From the NCBI GenBank assembly GCA_022706085.1, contig JAKJDF010000012.1:47151-111150 (forward strand): a stretch of 64,000 nt of DNA, written 5' to 3'. A program made the translations under genes and the position numbers. Below, one piece after another: positions 25,773 through 35,013 of this stretch. How positions within the stretch are numbered: the stretch's first letter is position 1; the number at the start of each line of letters is the position of its first letter. This stretch comes from Candidatus Latescibacterota bacterium. GTDB taxonomy: Bacteria; Latescibacterota; MWCZ01. Under the pieces are notes generated by a model, which saw nothing but the letters and a program-made list of their open reading frames with translations, was not told the origin of the DNA and did no database searches.

Positions 25773-28226
25773 CTAGATCAGAGACACGGGATCCACATTT
25801 ATGGAAAGCTGCACAAAGCGCGAATGCATACACTCGAATGACTCCTTGACTCCTTTCGCGATAGCGTGGAGACTCTGACTTGATGTCCCTTTCAGGAGTA
25901 TGTGCCAGCGCCATTGCTTGTTGATTCTTGGAATGGGCGCCTCTGAGGGCCCGAGGACTTCGACCTTTCCTTGTGCGAGGTCGTTCGCTTTCGCCGCGAG
26001 CGCGCGAGCGGTTTGAAGGACGATATCGTTTTCCGAACCACGGAGTTGTATCAACACAAGCTTTCCAAAGGGCGGGTACCCCAGCTCTTCCCGTTTGCGC
26101 AATTCGTCTTCCGCAAAACCGTCAACGTCGTGTCGGCTTGCCGCCTGAATTGCCGGGTCCTCCGGCATCGTCGTCTGGACTATCACGTGTCCGGGTTCGT
26201 TTCCACGACCCGTCCTCCCGGCAACCTGAGTCAAGAGCTGAAACGTTCTTTCTGCCGCCCGGAAATCAGGAAGCCCCAGCCCGATATCGGCGGAGATCAC
26301 CCCCACAAGGGTAACGTTCGGGAAATCGAGCCCCTTCGCGACCATCTGGGTCCCGAGGAGGATTGAAGCCTCGTTTTTTCGGAATCTCTCCAGCAATCTG
26401 TGGTGAGCATTTCTCCCGTGCGTGGTATCCTGATCCATGCGAAGCAGGGTCGCGTTCGGGAACGCTTTGGATATTTCGTCCTCCACTTTCTGCGTACCTG
26501 TTCCCGAGAAGCGCAAAGAAGTTTCGTTGCATTCCGGACACATTTTCGGAACGGGCCGAACGTCGCCGCAATAGTGGCATTTCATCGCGTCTTCGGGACG
26601 GTGATATGTCATGGACACCTGGCAGTTCTGGCATTCCACGATTGTTCCGCACCTGGCACATTGCAGCACCGTTGAGAAACCGCGCCTGTTCTGAAGAATG
26701 ACTGCCTGGTTCCCGTTTTCGATAGTTTTGGCAACGGCGGAACGGAGCGACTGGGAAAGACCGCCCCAGTTGCCGTCCGCGCGCTCTTTCCGCATGTCCA
26801 CAATCTGAACTTCCGGCAGTGGTTTGTCATCCACCCTCCCCGGAAGGCGGACGTATGTGTACTTCGCTCGACGCACGTTCTGGAGCGATTCCAGCGAAGG
26901 CGTCGCGGAACCAAGCAACACGACGCTGTCACTCATTCGTGCGCGCATGACGGCAACATCCCTCGCGTGGTACCTCGGGTCAGACTCCTCCTGTTTGTAA
27001 CTCCCCTCGTGCTCCTCGTCCACAACTATCAACCCGACGTCACGTACAGGTGCGAATACTGCCGATCTGGGGCCTACTGCCACGTTCTTTCTTCCTTCGT
27101 GGAGCGCCCGCCAGGCATCAAGCCGTTCGCCGGCAGTCAACTGACTGTGCAAGACGGCGACATTTTCCCGGAACCGAGACCGAAATCGCCGTACCGTCTG
27201 CGGAGTAAGGCTGATTTCCGGCACCAGAACAATGGCACCGCGGCCTGCTTCAAGTGTGTGCTCGATTGCATCGAGGTATACCCGCGTTTTGCCGCTGCCG
27301 GTAACGCCATGCAACAGAACCGCCGAAAACTTCCGGGAGGCCAGATTCGGCAGAATGACTGCGAGGGCCTCCCTCTGGTCGTTGGTCAGAGGTTGTCCGG
27401 TGTCGTCTTCGGATCTGCCGTAGTCAGGTTCCCGGTCAACCTCGTGCTCCTCTGCGTTGAGGACTCCCCGCGCAACAAGACGGTTTACCACGGCGGTGGA
27501 AACGCCGAACCGAGATCGGACGCTCGCGACGGAAAGCGGCGCAGCAATCGTCCGCAGACCGTTGATGACACGAAGTTGTTCAGCCCCGAAACGCATTTGG
27601 CCAGTTGCGTCCGGATCGCGATATGCGGGAGCCAGTTGGACCACTTTCTCAGTCCGGACACGAGCAAGAACGATTGGTTCTGCTTCGTCTCTGATTCCGA
27701 CACATCCTTCATTCTGCAACGCATGAAGATTCGAGCGAAAACCGGTTCCCGAAAATACGCGGGCGAGAGTTTTCAGGGGCACCTGACCCTTTTCGGCGAC
27801 ATGACGCAGGATTTCCGCCCGTTTTGGGAAACGTTGCTGAAGACTATCCGCGACTGCGTGGGGGTTCTCGCACGACGGATAAACCATCCAAACGCTGTTC
27901 GTCCCAAGACCGTGGGGAATCGCAGCTCGTATGGCCTCTCCCCAGCTCGACAGGTAGTAGTCGGCTATCCAGCGCGTGAGAGAAAGCATGGTGGGGTCGA
28001 GCGACGGGGAAGGATCGGGGAAATCAGCTACGGGTCTCAGGACGTGCTGCGCGGCCCCCGCCCCGTCTTCATGGACGTCGACAATCATTCCGGTAACGAG
28101 GTTCCGCCGGAACGGGACAACCGCCCGCATGCCCACGAGCGCACCGTCTGATAGCTCGTCGGGAACGGAATAGGTGAATACGGCGTCGACCGCTAATGGG
28201 AGCGCAACGTCAACCGAGAGGGGCAT
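25773..28226 (-). CDS. priA: primosomal protein N' (replication restart helicase)
   Basis: A DEXH helicase that reloads the replisome at stalled forks. After an N-terminal DNA-binding domain (about 1-200) come the Walker A motif GVTGSGKTRVY, DEEH Walker B (VVDEEHEGSYKQEE), the GSATPS motif, and the zinc-binding insertion with paired CxxC motifs (CARCG, CQNC, CHYCG, CPEC). Motif VI lies in QVAGRTGRG. Length 817 is normal. It follows rodZ by ten bases on the same strand, so maf-rodZ-priA looks like one operon. Confidence 0.95.
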   Translation of the reverse strand: MPLSVDVALPLAVDAVFTYSVPDELSDGALVGMRAVVPFRRNLVTGMIVDVHEDGAGAAQHVLRPVADFPDPSPSLDPTMLSLTRWIADYYLSSWGEAIRAAIPHGLGTNSVWMVYPSCENPHAVADSLQQRFPKRAEILRHVAEKGQVPLKTLARVFSGTGFRSNLHALQNEGCVGIRDEAEPIVLARVRTEKVVQLAPAYRDPDATGQMRFGAEQLRVINGLRTIAAPLSVASVRSRFGVSTAVVNRLVARGVLNAEEHEVDREPDYGRSEDDTGQPLTNDQREALAVILPNLASRKFSAVLLHGVTGSGKTRVYLDAIEHTLEAGRGAIVLVPEISLTPQTVRRFRSRFRENVAVLHSQLTAGERLDAWRALHEGRKNVAVGPRSAVFAPVRDVGLIVVDEEHEGSYKQEESDPRYHARDVAVMRARMSDSVVLLGSATPSLESLQNVRRAKYTYVRLPGRVDDKPLPEVQIVDMRKERADGNWGGLSQSLRSAVAKTIENGNQAVILQNRRGFSTVLQCARCGTIVECQNCQVSMTYHRPEDAMKCHYCGDVRPVPKMCPECNETSLRFSGTGTQKVEDEISKAFPNATLLRMDQDTTHGRNAHHRLLERFRKNEASILLGTQMVAKGLDFPNVTLVGVISADIGLGLPDFRAAERTFQLLTQVAGRTGRGNEPGHVIVQTTMPEDPAIQAASRHDVDGFAEDELRKREELGYPPFGKLVLIQLRGSENDIVLQTARALAAKANDLAQGKVEVLGPSEAPIPRINKQWRWHILLKGTSSQSLHAIAKGVKESFECMHSRFVQLSINVDPVSLI

Positions 28227-28236
28227 AACCTGTGTC

Positions 28237-29097
28237 TCACGGGGTCACGATTCCCGACGGAGTGCACAAAAAGAACGTCATGTTGCGAGCCTCCTGCCGT
28301 GGCGTGGGAACGGCCTGGCGATTCAGGAGAAGCCTCGCCGCCCAGTAGCGCCCAAGGGTGACGCGTAACGTGTCTTCCACATCACTCTGTTTGCTTTGGC
28401 CGGGCACGAGAATCCCGTCGAAAAGGACGATGCCGTCTTTCCGTGCGATGAGCACCCAGACGCTGTCAGTTGCCTCTATGGTCATTGTTCTCACGACGCC
28501 GGGAACCCGCGCCTTTGCCAACTCCGGTGGTTGTGCAAGTCGGACTACGGGTTCATTGGAGAGGGCGTCGTTTTCTGTCGGCGTGATGACTTGGGCGTCT
28601 TCCTTTTGCGTTGGAGCAACCGCACTCTCTGGTTCGCGAGGCGATTCCGAGAATGAATCTACCGAACTCTGCCAGGGGTGCCAGAGGAAGAGTGCGACAA
28701 GCAGGGTTGCTCCCAATGCAACCCAGGACGCTGTCTTCCAAGGCATCGCGGGAAATGCCGGTCGCTTTTCGGTGAAGACGACTTCCTGGGCTTCGTCGTC
28801 TTCCAGGGTCGTCGGGCCGGCAGTGGAAAGCCCTGAAGGCGGGAAGACTGAGTCTATTTCCCGTTCTTCAACACCGACGATCCGGGCATAGGTGCGCAGG
28901 TGCCCCCGAACGAACGCCGGTTCGACAACAGAGAAATCCCCCGATTCATAGTGCTGCAGAATCGTAACATTGATGCGCGAACGATCCGCGACTTCCTGCA
29001 GACTCAGCCCATGTTCTTCGCGTGCTTTGCGAAATCGGTCTGCAAGACTGATTCGCGCTTCGGAGGTGTCCGGGATTTCAACAGGATCGTCAGACAT
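28237..29097 (-). CDS. rodZ: RodZ-like helix-turn-helix membrane protein
   Basis: A 286-residue protein with the RodZ layout: a cytoplasmic HTH_25 domain (about 25-90; RFRKAREEHGLSLQEVADRS, then AFVRGHLRTYARIVGV), one transmembrane helix (TASWVALGATLLVALFLW), and a periplasmic DUF4115-like beta domain (VWVLIARKDGIVLFDGIL). RodZ links MreB to the cell-wall machinery and helps keep rod shape. ATG 29097 follows GGAAGGA; the longer upstream frame overlaps maf and is not used. Confidence 0.85.
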   Translation of the reverse strand: MSDDPVEIPDTSEARISLADRFRKAREEHGLSLQEVADRSRINVTILQHYESGDFSVVEPAFVRGHLRTYARIVGVEEREIDSVFPPSGLSTAGPTTLEDDEAQEVVFTEKRPAFPAMPWKTASWVALGATLLVALFLWHPWQSSVDSFSESPREPESAVAPTQKEDAQVITPTENDALSNEPVVRLAQPPELAKARVPGVVRTMTIEATDSVWVLIARKDGIVLFDGILVPGQSKQSDVEDTLRVTLGRYWAARLLLNRQAVPTPRQEARNMTFFLCTPSGIVTP

Positions 29098-29099
29098 CC

Positions 29100-29726
29100 C
29101 TATTCCTTCCGTCGAGCGGCAACAAGTTGGAGCATGGCCACTACGCGGCTCACTGGTAACCCTACGACGTTGGAATAACAGCCGCATATCTTCGTCACGA
29201 ACCCCGCGGCCACGCCTTGGATGCCGTATGCACCCGCCTTATCCAGAGGTTCGGAGGATTGCGCATACGCGGCGATTTCGTAATCGCTCGCCTCGCGCAT
29301 CCACACTTCAGTGAGCACAGAATCAGAGATTTCCAGACGTGAAACGGTGTCCACTACGGCGATGCCGGTGATGACCTCATGTTTCCGGCCCGACAACCGC
29401 CGCAGCATCTCACACGCTTCCGTCGCATCCGCAGGTTTGCCAAGCGGTTGCGAATCAACAAAAACGGCAGTATCCGCCGCAAGTATGACTGCTTCAGGAT
29501 GCCGTGTGGCAGCGACACTCGCTTTCCTTCTGGCCAGCGATCTGACTGCGTCAGCCGGCAATAGGTTCTGCGGCCACGCTTCATCAACCTGTACAGGCTC
29601 CTGCAGAAATCGGATTCCGACCTGATTCAGCAACTCCGCGCGGCGCGGAGACGCCGAGGCCAGGATCAAAGGTTGAGGCTGTTCCGACACGAACCACGGC
29701 GGTGGTGAAAAGCTGGAACGAATCAT
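29100..29726 (-). CDS. maf: Maf-family nucleotide pyrophosphatase
   Basis: A cytoplasmic nucleotide pyrophosphatase that removes non-canonical or modified dTTP/UTP/CTP and is associated with septum control. The N-terminal LILASASPRRAELL phosphate-binding loop, the LAADTAV motif and the late DKAGAYGIQG motif define the family. Start ATG 29726 gives 208 residues; the first 15 precede the conserved domain. It lies two bases upstream of rodZ, supporting a maf-rodZ-priA operon linked to growth and division. Confidence 0.92.
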   Translation of the reverse strand: MIRSSFSPPPWFVSEQPQPLILASASPRRAELLNQVGIRFLQEPVQVDEAWPQNLLPADAVRSLARRKASVAATRHPEAVILAADTAVFVDSQPLGKPADATEACEMLRRLSGRKHEVITGIAVVDTVSRLEISDSVLTEVWMREASDYEIAAYAQSSEPLDKAGAYGIQGVAAGFVTKICGCYSNVVGLPVSRVVAMLQLVAARRKE

Positions 29727-29945
29727 TCATTACTTCCGACGCCGCGATGCTTGCGCCTGCGGGCACGCCACGCACGAATCCGTGCGTGGTGGTTTCAGAG
29801 GATGTCTCCCGCCGCTCACCATGAACTGAAACGGCGCGTACATTTGTCTGCAAATAAACCGGTTGGACCAGATTTGGCTGATTGCCCAGCCCCGATCCGG
29901 TCGTTCAAAAAGATACGAAACAGCGATGTCATCGGCACGAAAGCG

Positions 29946-30821
29946 ATGCGTACGGGAAGGGAGGTGATCACGCTGGGACACCCTGAGTTTTTCTCGCTGT
30001 GGTGTATCGCGTTGGGATGCGTGCTGCCAGCCAATGCGACAGGTGAAGCAGTTCACGCACGGAACGACTTGCAAATTGAGGAAATGGTGCGTATTCCGGC
30101 CACTTCGTTTCTGATGGGAGACGATCATTCCGACGCCGACGTACGACCGGTGCATCGCGTTGATGTCCCGGCGTTCTTCATAGACCGGCGGGAAGTTACC
30201 TGTGAAGAGTTCCGCCGGTTCCTTCTTGCGAACCCTGAATGGCGTAAAGGGCGAGTCTCATCCTTTCTGGCGGACAGGAACTATCTTCGAGACTGGGAGG
30301 ATCTGTCGTACCCTCGTGGGAAGGCGAACCACCCTGTGACCTGGGTCAGCTGGCATGCAGCCAACGCGTATGCCAGGTGGCGCGGGGCGCGTCTTCCAAC
30401 TGAAGCGGAATGGGAAGCGGCCGTGCGCGGCGCGACTGGACGAATCTACCCGTGGGGAAATGAAAGCCCGGAGAACTCAGAAGTGCCACGCGCGAATTAC
30501 GCGTCCACCCGGGGCAGATTCAATCCACACCGCGGGACGGAACCCGTCGGCAATTACCCCGCTGGCGCGACACCGGAAGGGGTACTCGACATGGCAGGCA
30601 ACGTGTGGGAATGGGTGGCGGATTGGCACGATCCGGATTACTACTCCGAAAGCCCTCGAGTGAATCCTGCCGGTCCACCCAACGGAAGCTATCGTGTCGT
30701 CCGAGGCGGGTCTTGGGCAGTTCCTTCGCCTTGGCTCCGTTCGTACGCCAGGTTGAGGGCATTTCCCGCCAAAACAAGCGATCAAGTTGGTTTCCGTTGC
30801 GCCAGAACCTCTTCGCACTGA
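29946..30821 (+). CDS. SUMF1/formylglycine-generating-enzyme-fold protein, probably exported
   Basis: A 291-residue protein of the FGE-sulfatase fold. The domain begins with MVRIPATSFLMGDD and contains FFIDRREVTCEEFRRFL, the RLPTEAEWEAAVRG motif, MAGNVWEWVADW and YRVVRGGSW...GFRCAR. The copper-binding cysteine pair of true formylglycine-generating enzymes is absent after RGGSW, so sulfatase activation is unlikely. The N-terminus looks like a signal peptide (FFSLWCIALGCVLPANA). Start ATG 29946 has only a weak ribosome binding site; GTG 29964 is an alternative. An alkaline phosphatase gene follows on the same strand. Confidence 0.78.
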   Translation: MRTGREVITLGHPEFFSLWCIALGCVLPANATGEAVHARNDLQIEEMVRIPATSFLMGDDHSDADVRPVHRVDVPAFFIDRREVTCEEFRRFLLANPEWRKGRVSSFLADRNYLRDWEDLSYPRGKANHPVTWVSWHAANAYARWRGARLPTEAEWEAAVRGATGRIYPWGNESPENSEVPRANYASTRGRFNPHRGTEPVGNYPAGATPEGVLDMAGNVWEWVADWHDPDYYSESPRVNPAGPPNGSYRVVRGGSWAVPSPWLRSYARLRAFPAKTSDQVGFRCARTSSH

Positions 30822-30934
30822 TCTTCAGTAGAGCGTGCGGCTGTGAACCGCGCTTGCCTCCCTCAAAAATCAAACGAGTGCATTCCAGGATCTTGCGGGG
30901 GTTCTTCCATTTGTCAAAACCGAAAGGACCAGTC

Positions 30935-32344
30935 GTGAAAAGAGGAATAATCCTGTTGGTTTGTGTCGTGGTTTCCGTGGGAACAGCGTGGTCCGCGAAC
31001 TGGAACACGGGGCGTAATCCGAAGAACGTCATCATTCTCGTCGGTGACGGCATGGGTTTCAACCAGGTTGAGGCGGGTTCCCTGTTTTTGTACGGTGAAT
31101 CGGGCAGGCAGGTTTTTGAACGCTTCCCCGTCAGATATGGATGCACCACCTTTTCCGCGTCCGGGAACGGATATCAACCCGATTCAGCATGGACTTCGCT
31201 CGATCATCTGAAAAAAAGGGCGACAGATTCCGGGGCTGCTGCGACAGCGCTCGCGACTGGAACGAAAACAACCAACGGCGCCATAGGAGTGGCGCCCGAC
31301 GGCAATCCTGTTCAGAATATCCTCGAGGTTGCCGAGGATGCCGGGAAGGCGACAGGTGTGGTGAGCTCGGTGGGCATTTCGCACGCCACCCCGGCGGGCT
31401 TCGTGGCTCACAGTCTGAGCAGGGGAAGTCTTGAAGCCATTGCGCAGGAGATGATCCTCGGAAGCCGGGTAGATGTGATTATGGGGGCGGGAAACCCATG
31501 GTTCGACGACAACGGGAACGCGCTGGCGGAGCCGAAGAGTTTCCGGTGGGTCGGAGGCGAACAGGTGTGGAAGGGGCTTCTGTTATCCGGCGCACGATTC
31601 GATCTGGACACAAACGGAACGTACGAAACGACGGTAGCAGATGCCGATGGAGACGGTGTCCCGGATAGATGGGAGCTTGTCCAGACGCGGCGGGCGTTTC
31701 AACAACTTGCAGTTGGGCGGACACCGAACCGGGTCCTCGGCTTGCCACAAATACATGAGACATTGCAGCAGAAGCGCACCGACCAGCGCGGATCGAACCT
31801 CAGGCAGGACTACGCGAACGACGAGCCATACGCAGTACCGTTGAACGAAAAAGTTCCCACCCTCGCGGAAATGACGCGAGCCGCCATCAACGTTCTTGAT
31901 AACGATCCGGATGGTTTCGTGTTGATGGTGGAAGGCGGCGCGATTGACTGGGCCGGACACAGCAACCTTGGCGGGCGGGTCATCGAAGAGATGGTGAGCT
32001 TCACGGAAGCGATCGAAGCAGTAGTCGCGTGGGTGGATTCGGCAAGCAGCTGGGACGAAACACTGGTGGTTGTCACCGCCGACCACGAGACAGGATACCT
32101 GTGGGGACCAGGAACCGGACCGGGGGCCGATGGAGCAGTTCAGTGGAACCCACTGCAAGGCAGAGGACCGCGTCGGATGCCGGCGATGCAATGGAACAGC
32201 ACCGGCCACACAAACAGCCTTGTTCCGTTTTTCGCAAAAGGGAAGTGCAGCGATCGTTTCGCGCGCTTTGTTGATGGAACCGATCCGCGTTACGGGCAGT
32301 TCGTGGACAATACCGTAATCTTCCGTATGCTGACAGAGGATTAG
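30935..32344 (+). CDS. alkaline phosphatase (PhoA family), exported, with calcium-loop insertion
   Basis: A 469-residue phosphomonoesterase that releases phosphate outside the cytoplasm. A signal peptide (MKRGIILLVCVVVSVGTAWSA) precedes the metal ligand in ILVGDGMG (D38), the catalytic serine in TDSGAAAT (S99), SHATPAGF, VEGGAIDWAGH and TADHETG, so zinc and magnesium sites look intact. Residues about 235-244 (ADADGDGVPD) form an EF-hand/thrombospondin-type calcium loop within an insertion of about 60 residues. The start is GTG 30935 after AAAGGA. It may share a transcript with the upstream SUMF1-fold gene. Confidence 0.88.
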   Translation: MKRGIILLVCVVVSVGTAWSANWNTGRNPKNVIILVGDGMGFNQVEAGSLFLYGESGRQVFERFPVRYGCTTFSASGNGYQPDSAWTSLDHLKKRATDSGAAATALATGTKTTNGAIGVAPDGNPVQNILEVAEDAGKATGVVSSVGISHATPAGFVAHSLSRGSLEAIAQEMILGSRVDVIMGAGNPWFDDNGNALAEPKSFRWVGGEQVWKGLLLSGARFDLDTNGTYETTVADADGDGVPDRWELVQTRRAFQQLAVGRTPNRVLGLPQIHETLQQKRTDQRGSNLRQDYANDEPYAVPLNEKVPTLAEMTRAAINVLDNDPDGFVLMVEGGAIDWAGHSNLGGRVIEEMVSFTEAIEAVVAWVDSASSWDETLVVVTADHETGYLWGPGTGPGADGAVQWNPLQGRGPRRMPAMQWNSTGHTNSLVPFFAKGKCSDRFARFVDGTDPRYGQFVDNTVIFRMLTED

Positions 32345-32391
32345 CCGGCAGTTCTGCACGTATCCGCGATTGGTGAACGCTGCCAGAGGCC

Positions 32392-32430
32392 CTGAAACAA
32401 GGTGCACCTGTTTCAGTGTCTCTACTTTTT
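32392..32430 (+). terminator. Probable terminator after alkaline phosphatase
   Basis: A 7-bp inverted repeat (32392-32398 with 32410-32416) extends inward through a self-complementary AGGTGCACCT core with one bulged A. Downstream comes a pyrimidine-rich stretch ending in TTTTT (32426-32430), already inside the end of the opposing der gene. Confidence 0.55.
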
Positions 32431-33744
32431 CCTGAGCAAGAGCCTCAACGGAGTACCCGAAAAGCCGTATTCCTCCCGCAGACATCGTTCTAGATATCGT
32501 TCCCCCGCGGTACCGATTGTATCCGGATTGTTCACAAAAAATACGAACGTCGGGGGCCGGACACCCACCTGTGTCACATACGAAAGGCGCGGGACGCCTC
32601 TCCGAGAAATGGGCGGAGGGTTCCTTTTGACGAGTTCCCTGAGCCACTCGTTCAGCGCGTTCGTAGGGATTCTTCGAGTCCATTGTTCGTACGCAGTAAG
32701 GACATCGGAGAAAACCTTCTCGACGCGCTGTCCGGTCGCGGCACTGATAAGGGAGACGGGGACGTGTGCGGTGAAGGGGTTCCGCGCCCACAACTCCTTC
32801 ATAAACGCGCCAGCCGTTTCTGATGTTTTCCCCGGCACGGCATCCCATTTGTTTGCGGCGATGACAACCGCTTTCCCGGCATCCACGATCTGAGCGAGTA
32901 TGTCGCTGTCCTGTTTGACGAGGTGGTCCATCGCTTCGATCACCAGTACCGCCACGTCGCAGCGCTCGATCGCCTTGAGAGTGCGCAGCACGCTGAAATG
33001 TTCGATGGCGTCACGGGTTTTCCACACGTTCTTCTGCCGCCGCAATCCCGCAGTGTCGACCAGCGTGTAGGATCTCCCCTCGTGCTGAAAGAAAGTGTCG
33101 GTAGCGTCTCTCGTCGTTCCCGGAACGTCGTCCACAACAACTCTGGGGGACCCTGTCAGCGCATTCACGAGAGACGATTTGCCCACGTTCGGCCGGCCCA
33201 CAAACGCAACCGCGATACCGCCTTCCGGCTCCTCACCTTCGGCCTCTGGTGGCAACCGTTTCACCAGCTGATCGAGCATGTCCCCTACATGCCGGCCGGT
33301 CATCGCCGAAACAGGAACGGGAGGTCCCATCCCCAGCGCGTGGAACGCGTGAACTTCGACGTCGGCTTCCGGATTGTCAACTTTGTTGACTACCAGCAGG
33401 GTCTGCCGCTCCTTTTTCCTCAGAACTCGGGCGACTTCTGCGTCCAGGTCGGTGACTCCGGTTTGAGCGTCAGTGAGGAAAAGCACCAGAGAAGCTTCCT
33501 CCATCGCGATCCGGACCTGACCCAGGATGTGCGTTTCCATCGGGTCGCTGCTTCCCGGTACCAAACCTCCTGTATCGACCAGCAGGAATTCTCTGCCATT
33601 CCAATCGGTTTTCGCCATGATCCTATCACGGGTAACACCGGGTTCGGGATCGACGACAGAGTGGCGGTGTCCGACGATTCTGTTGAAAAGGGAGGACTTG
33701 CCTACATTCGGTCTTCCGACGATCGCAACAACAGGACGCGACAT
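32422..33744 (-). CDS. der: ribosome-associated GTPase Der (EngA)
   Basis: An essential double GTPase for 50S subunit assembly. Two complete G domains are visible in tandem: GRPNVGKSSLFNR, DTGGL and NKVD in the first, and GRPNVGKSSLVNAL, DTAGL and NKWD in the second. A C-terminal KH-like domain follows (about 355-440). Length 440 is typical. It lies downstream of queG on the same strand with a 122-base gap and converges with the alkaline phosphatase gene. Confidence 0.96.
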   Translation of the reverse strand: MSRPVVAIVGRPNVGKSSLFNRIVGHRHSVVDPEPGVTRDRIMAKTDWNGREFLLVDTGGLVPGSSDPMETHILGQVRIAMEEASLVLFLTDAQTGVTDLDAEVARVLRKKERQTLLVVNKVDNPEADVEVHAFHALGMGPPVPVSAMTGRHVGDMLDQLVKRLPPEAEGEEPEGGIAVAFVGRPNVGKSSLVNALTGSPRVVVDDVPGTTRDATDTFFQHEGRSYTLVDTAGLRRQKNVWKTRDAIEHFSVLRTLKAIERCDVAVLVIEAMDHLVKQDSDILAQIVDAGKAVVIAANKWDAVPGKTSETAGAFMKELWARNPFTAHVPVSLISAATGQRVEKVFSDVLTAYEQWTRRIPTNALNEWLRELVKRNPPPISRRGVPRLSYVTQVGVRPPTFVFFVNNPDTIGTAGERYLERCLREEYGFSGTPLRLLLRKK

Positions 33745-33866
33745 TCAGGCTCCATTTGTGGGTTCTGTATATGCAGGGACTCTAAGAAAGATACGCGTTT
33801 GGCTGTTAACCCGGTGTATTTCCCGCCGCTCCAACGGAACCCTGTGGAGGACAGTCGATCGGTTCC

Positions 33867-34985
33867 CTACGTTTCACGTGCGTCGCGCAGCGAAAGAGCC
33901 ATATCGGAGCGCGTTCTCGCGTCCGTCTCTTTTTCGTATGCAACCCGAATGCTTTCGGCCGCTTCCCGACCGCGCACGCGTGCCAGCGCCCACGCTGCGT
34001 GTTCGCGGAGCAAGGGTTCGGTATCTTTGAGTAAGCGCAACAACGAATCGGTGGCCTTCTGTGTCTTGAGGTTCCCTGCGACGACGGCCGTGTTCCGGAT
34101 CAAGCGCGTTCGGCCGGTCCGCTCGAAGGGCGTATTGCGAAAGCGCGTGCGGAAACCTCCTTGGTCCAGATCCAAAATATCGACTGCGTCCATCGCCAAC
34201 GTCTCGGCGTCCGAGAAGGAGCGCACAGTGGCCTTTTGGTTCCACGGGCACACGTCCTGGCATGTGTCGCACCCGAAAATCCGCGTCCCCAGAACGGGCC
34301 GAAGCTCGCGTGGAATACTGCCTTTGTATTCGATGGTGAGGTACGAAAAGCATCGGCGGGCATCCAGCACCCGTGGCGCAACCAAGGCGCCTGTGGGACA
34401 TGAATCGAGACAACGTGTGCACGCACCGCACCCGTCTGGAACGACGACCGGGGTTGCAGGGAGGTCAAAAGGAAGCGCGATTTCACAGATATGGAATCGG
34501 GACCCCAAATCCGGATTGATGAGCAGCGTGTTTTTGCCGACCCATCCGAGGCCCGCCTGCCTTGCGAAATCGCGCTCCAGAATTGGAGCGGTGTCAACGT
34601 GGATCCACCCCTCAACGTGCGTTCGCAGTTCCGTGCGCAGGGCCTCGACAACTTTTTCCAAGGCGTTTCTGCAGCGGTGATGGTAGTCTTCACCCGTCGC
34701 ATGCGCGGATAGTAGTCCGCTGTGCACCGTCTCCGTGCCGGGCGGGGCACCTGAGTATGGCAGCGCGTAAACGACGAGGGAACGGGCGCGGGGATTCAGG
34801 CATCGCACGTCGCGCCGCTCGTTTCTCCGGCGGTTCAGATAGACCATGTCGCCCGCCAGACCGGCATCGAGCCATTCGCAGAAAGGCTCCCATGTGTCGG
34901 GGGTCAGCTTAGGAGCAACAAACGGACCGATCAAACCGTGTACTCGCCCGTGGCGGCGCAGAATAGTCAAAATGTCAACGCCCAC
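33867..34985 (-). CDS. queG: epoxyqueuosine reductase
   Basis: Catalyses the last step of queuosine synthesis in tRNA using cobalamin and two 4Fe-4S clusters. The protein contains the GWVGKNTLLI cobalamin-site segment, then ferredoxin-like CGACTRCLDSCPTGAL and CDTCQDVCPWN cysteine motifs, and a C-terminal HEAT-like repeat region (about 300-372) found in longer QueG proteins. The start is GTG 34985 with a weak ribosome binding site. The divergent PHP gene begins 28 bases away, so promoters of the two must overlap each other's coding sequence. Confidence 0.92.
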   Translation of the reverse strand: MGVDILTILRRHGRVHGLIGPFVAPKLTPDTWEPFCEWLDAGLAGDMVYLNRRRNERRDVRCLNPRARSLVVYALPYSGAPPGTETVHSGLLSAHATGEDYHHRCRNALEKVVEALRTELRTHVEGWIHVDTAPILERDFARQAGLGWVGKNTLLINPDLGSRFHICEIALPFDLPATPVVVPDGCGACTRCLDSCPTGALVAPRVLDARRCFSYLTIEYKGSIPRELRPVLGTRIFGCDTCQDVCPWNQKATVRSFSDAETLAMDAVDILDLDQGGFRTRFRNTPFERTGRTRLIRNTAVVAGNLKTQKATDSLLRLLKDTEPLLREHAAWALARVRGREAAESIRVAYEKETDARTRSDMALSLRDARET

Positions 34986-35013
34986 ACGTTCTCACAGGGA
35001 AAGGAATTATTTG

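Noticed and set aside
26967..28151. 394-codon plus-strand frame inside priA
   Set aside because: It is antisense to clear helicase motifs and has no ribosome binding site or family features.
29946..30821. True sulfatase-activating formylglycine-generating enzyme
   Set aside because: The cysteine pair after RGGSW that binds copper is missing, and no sulfatase gene is nearby.
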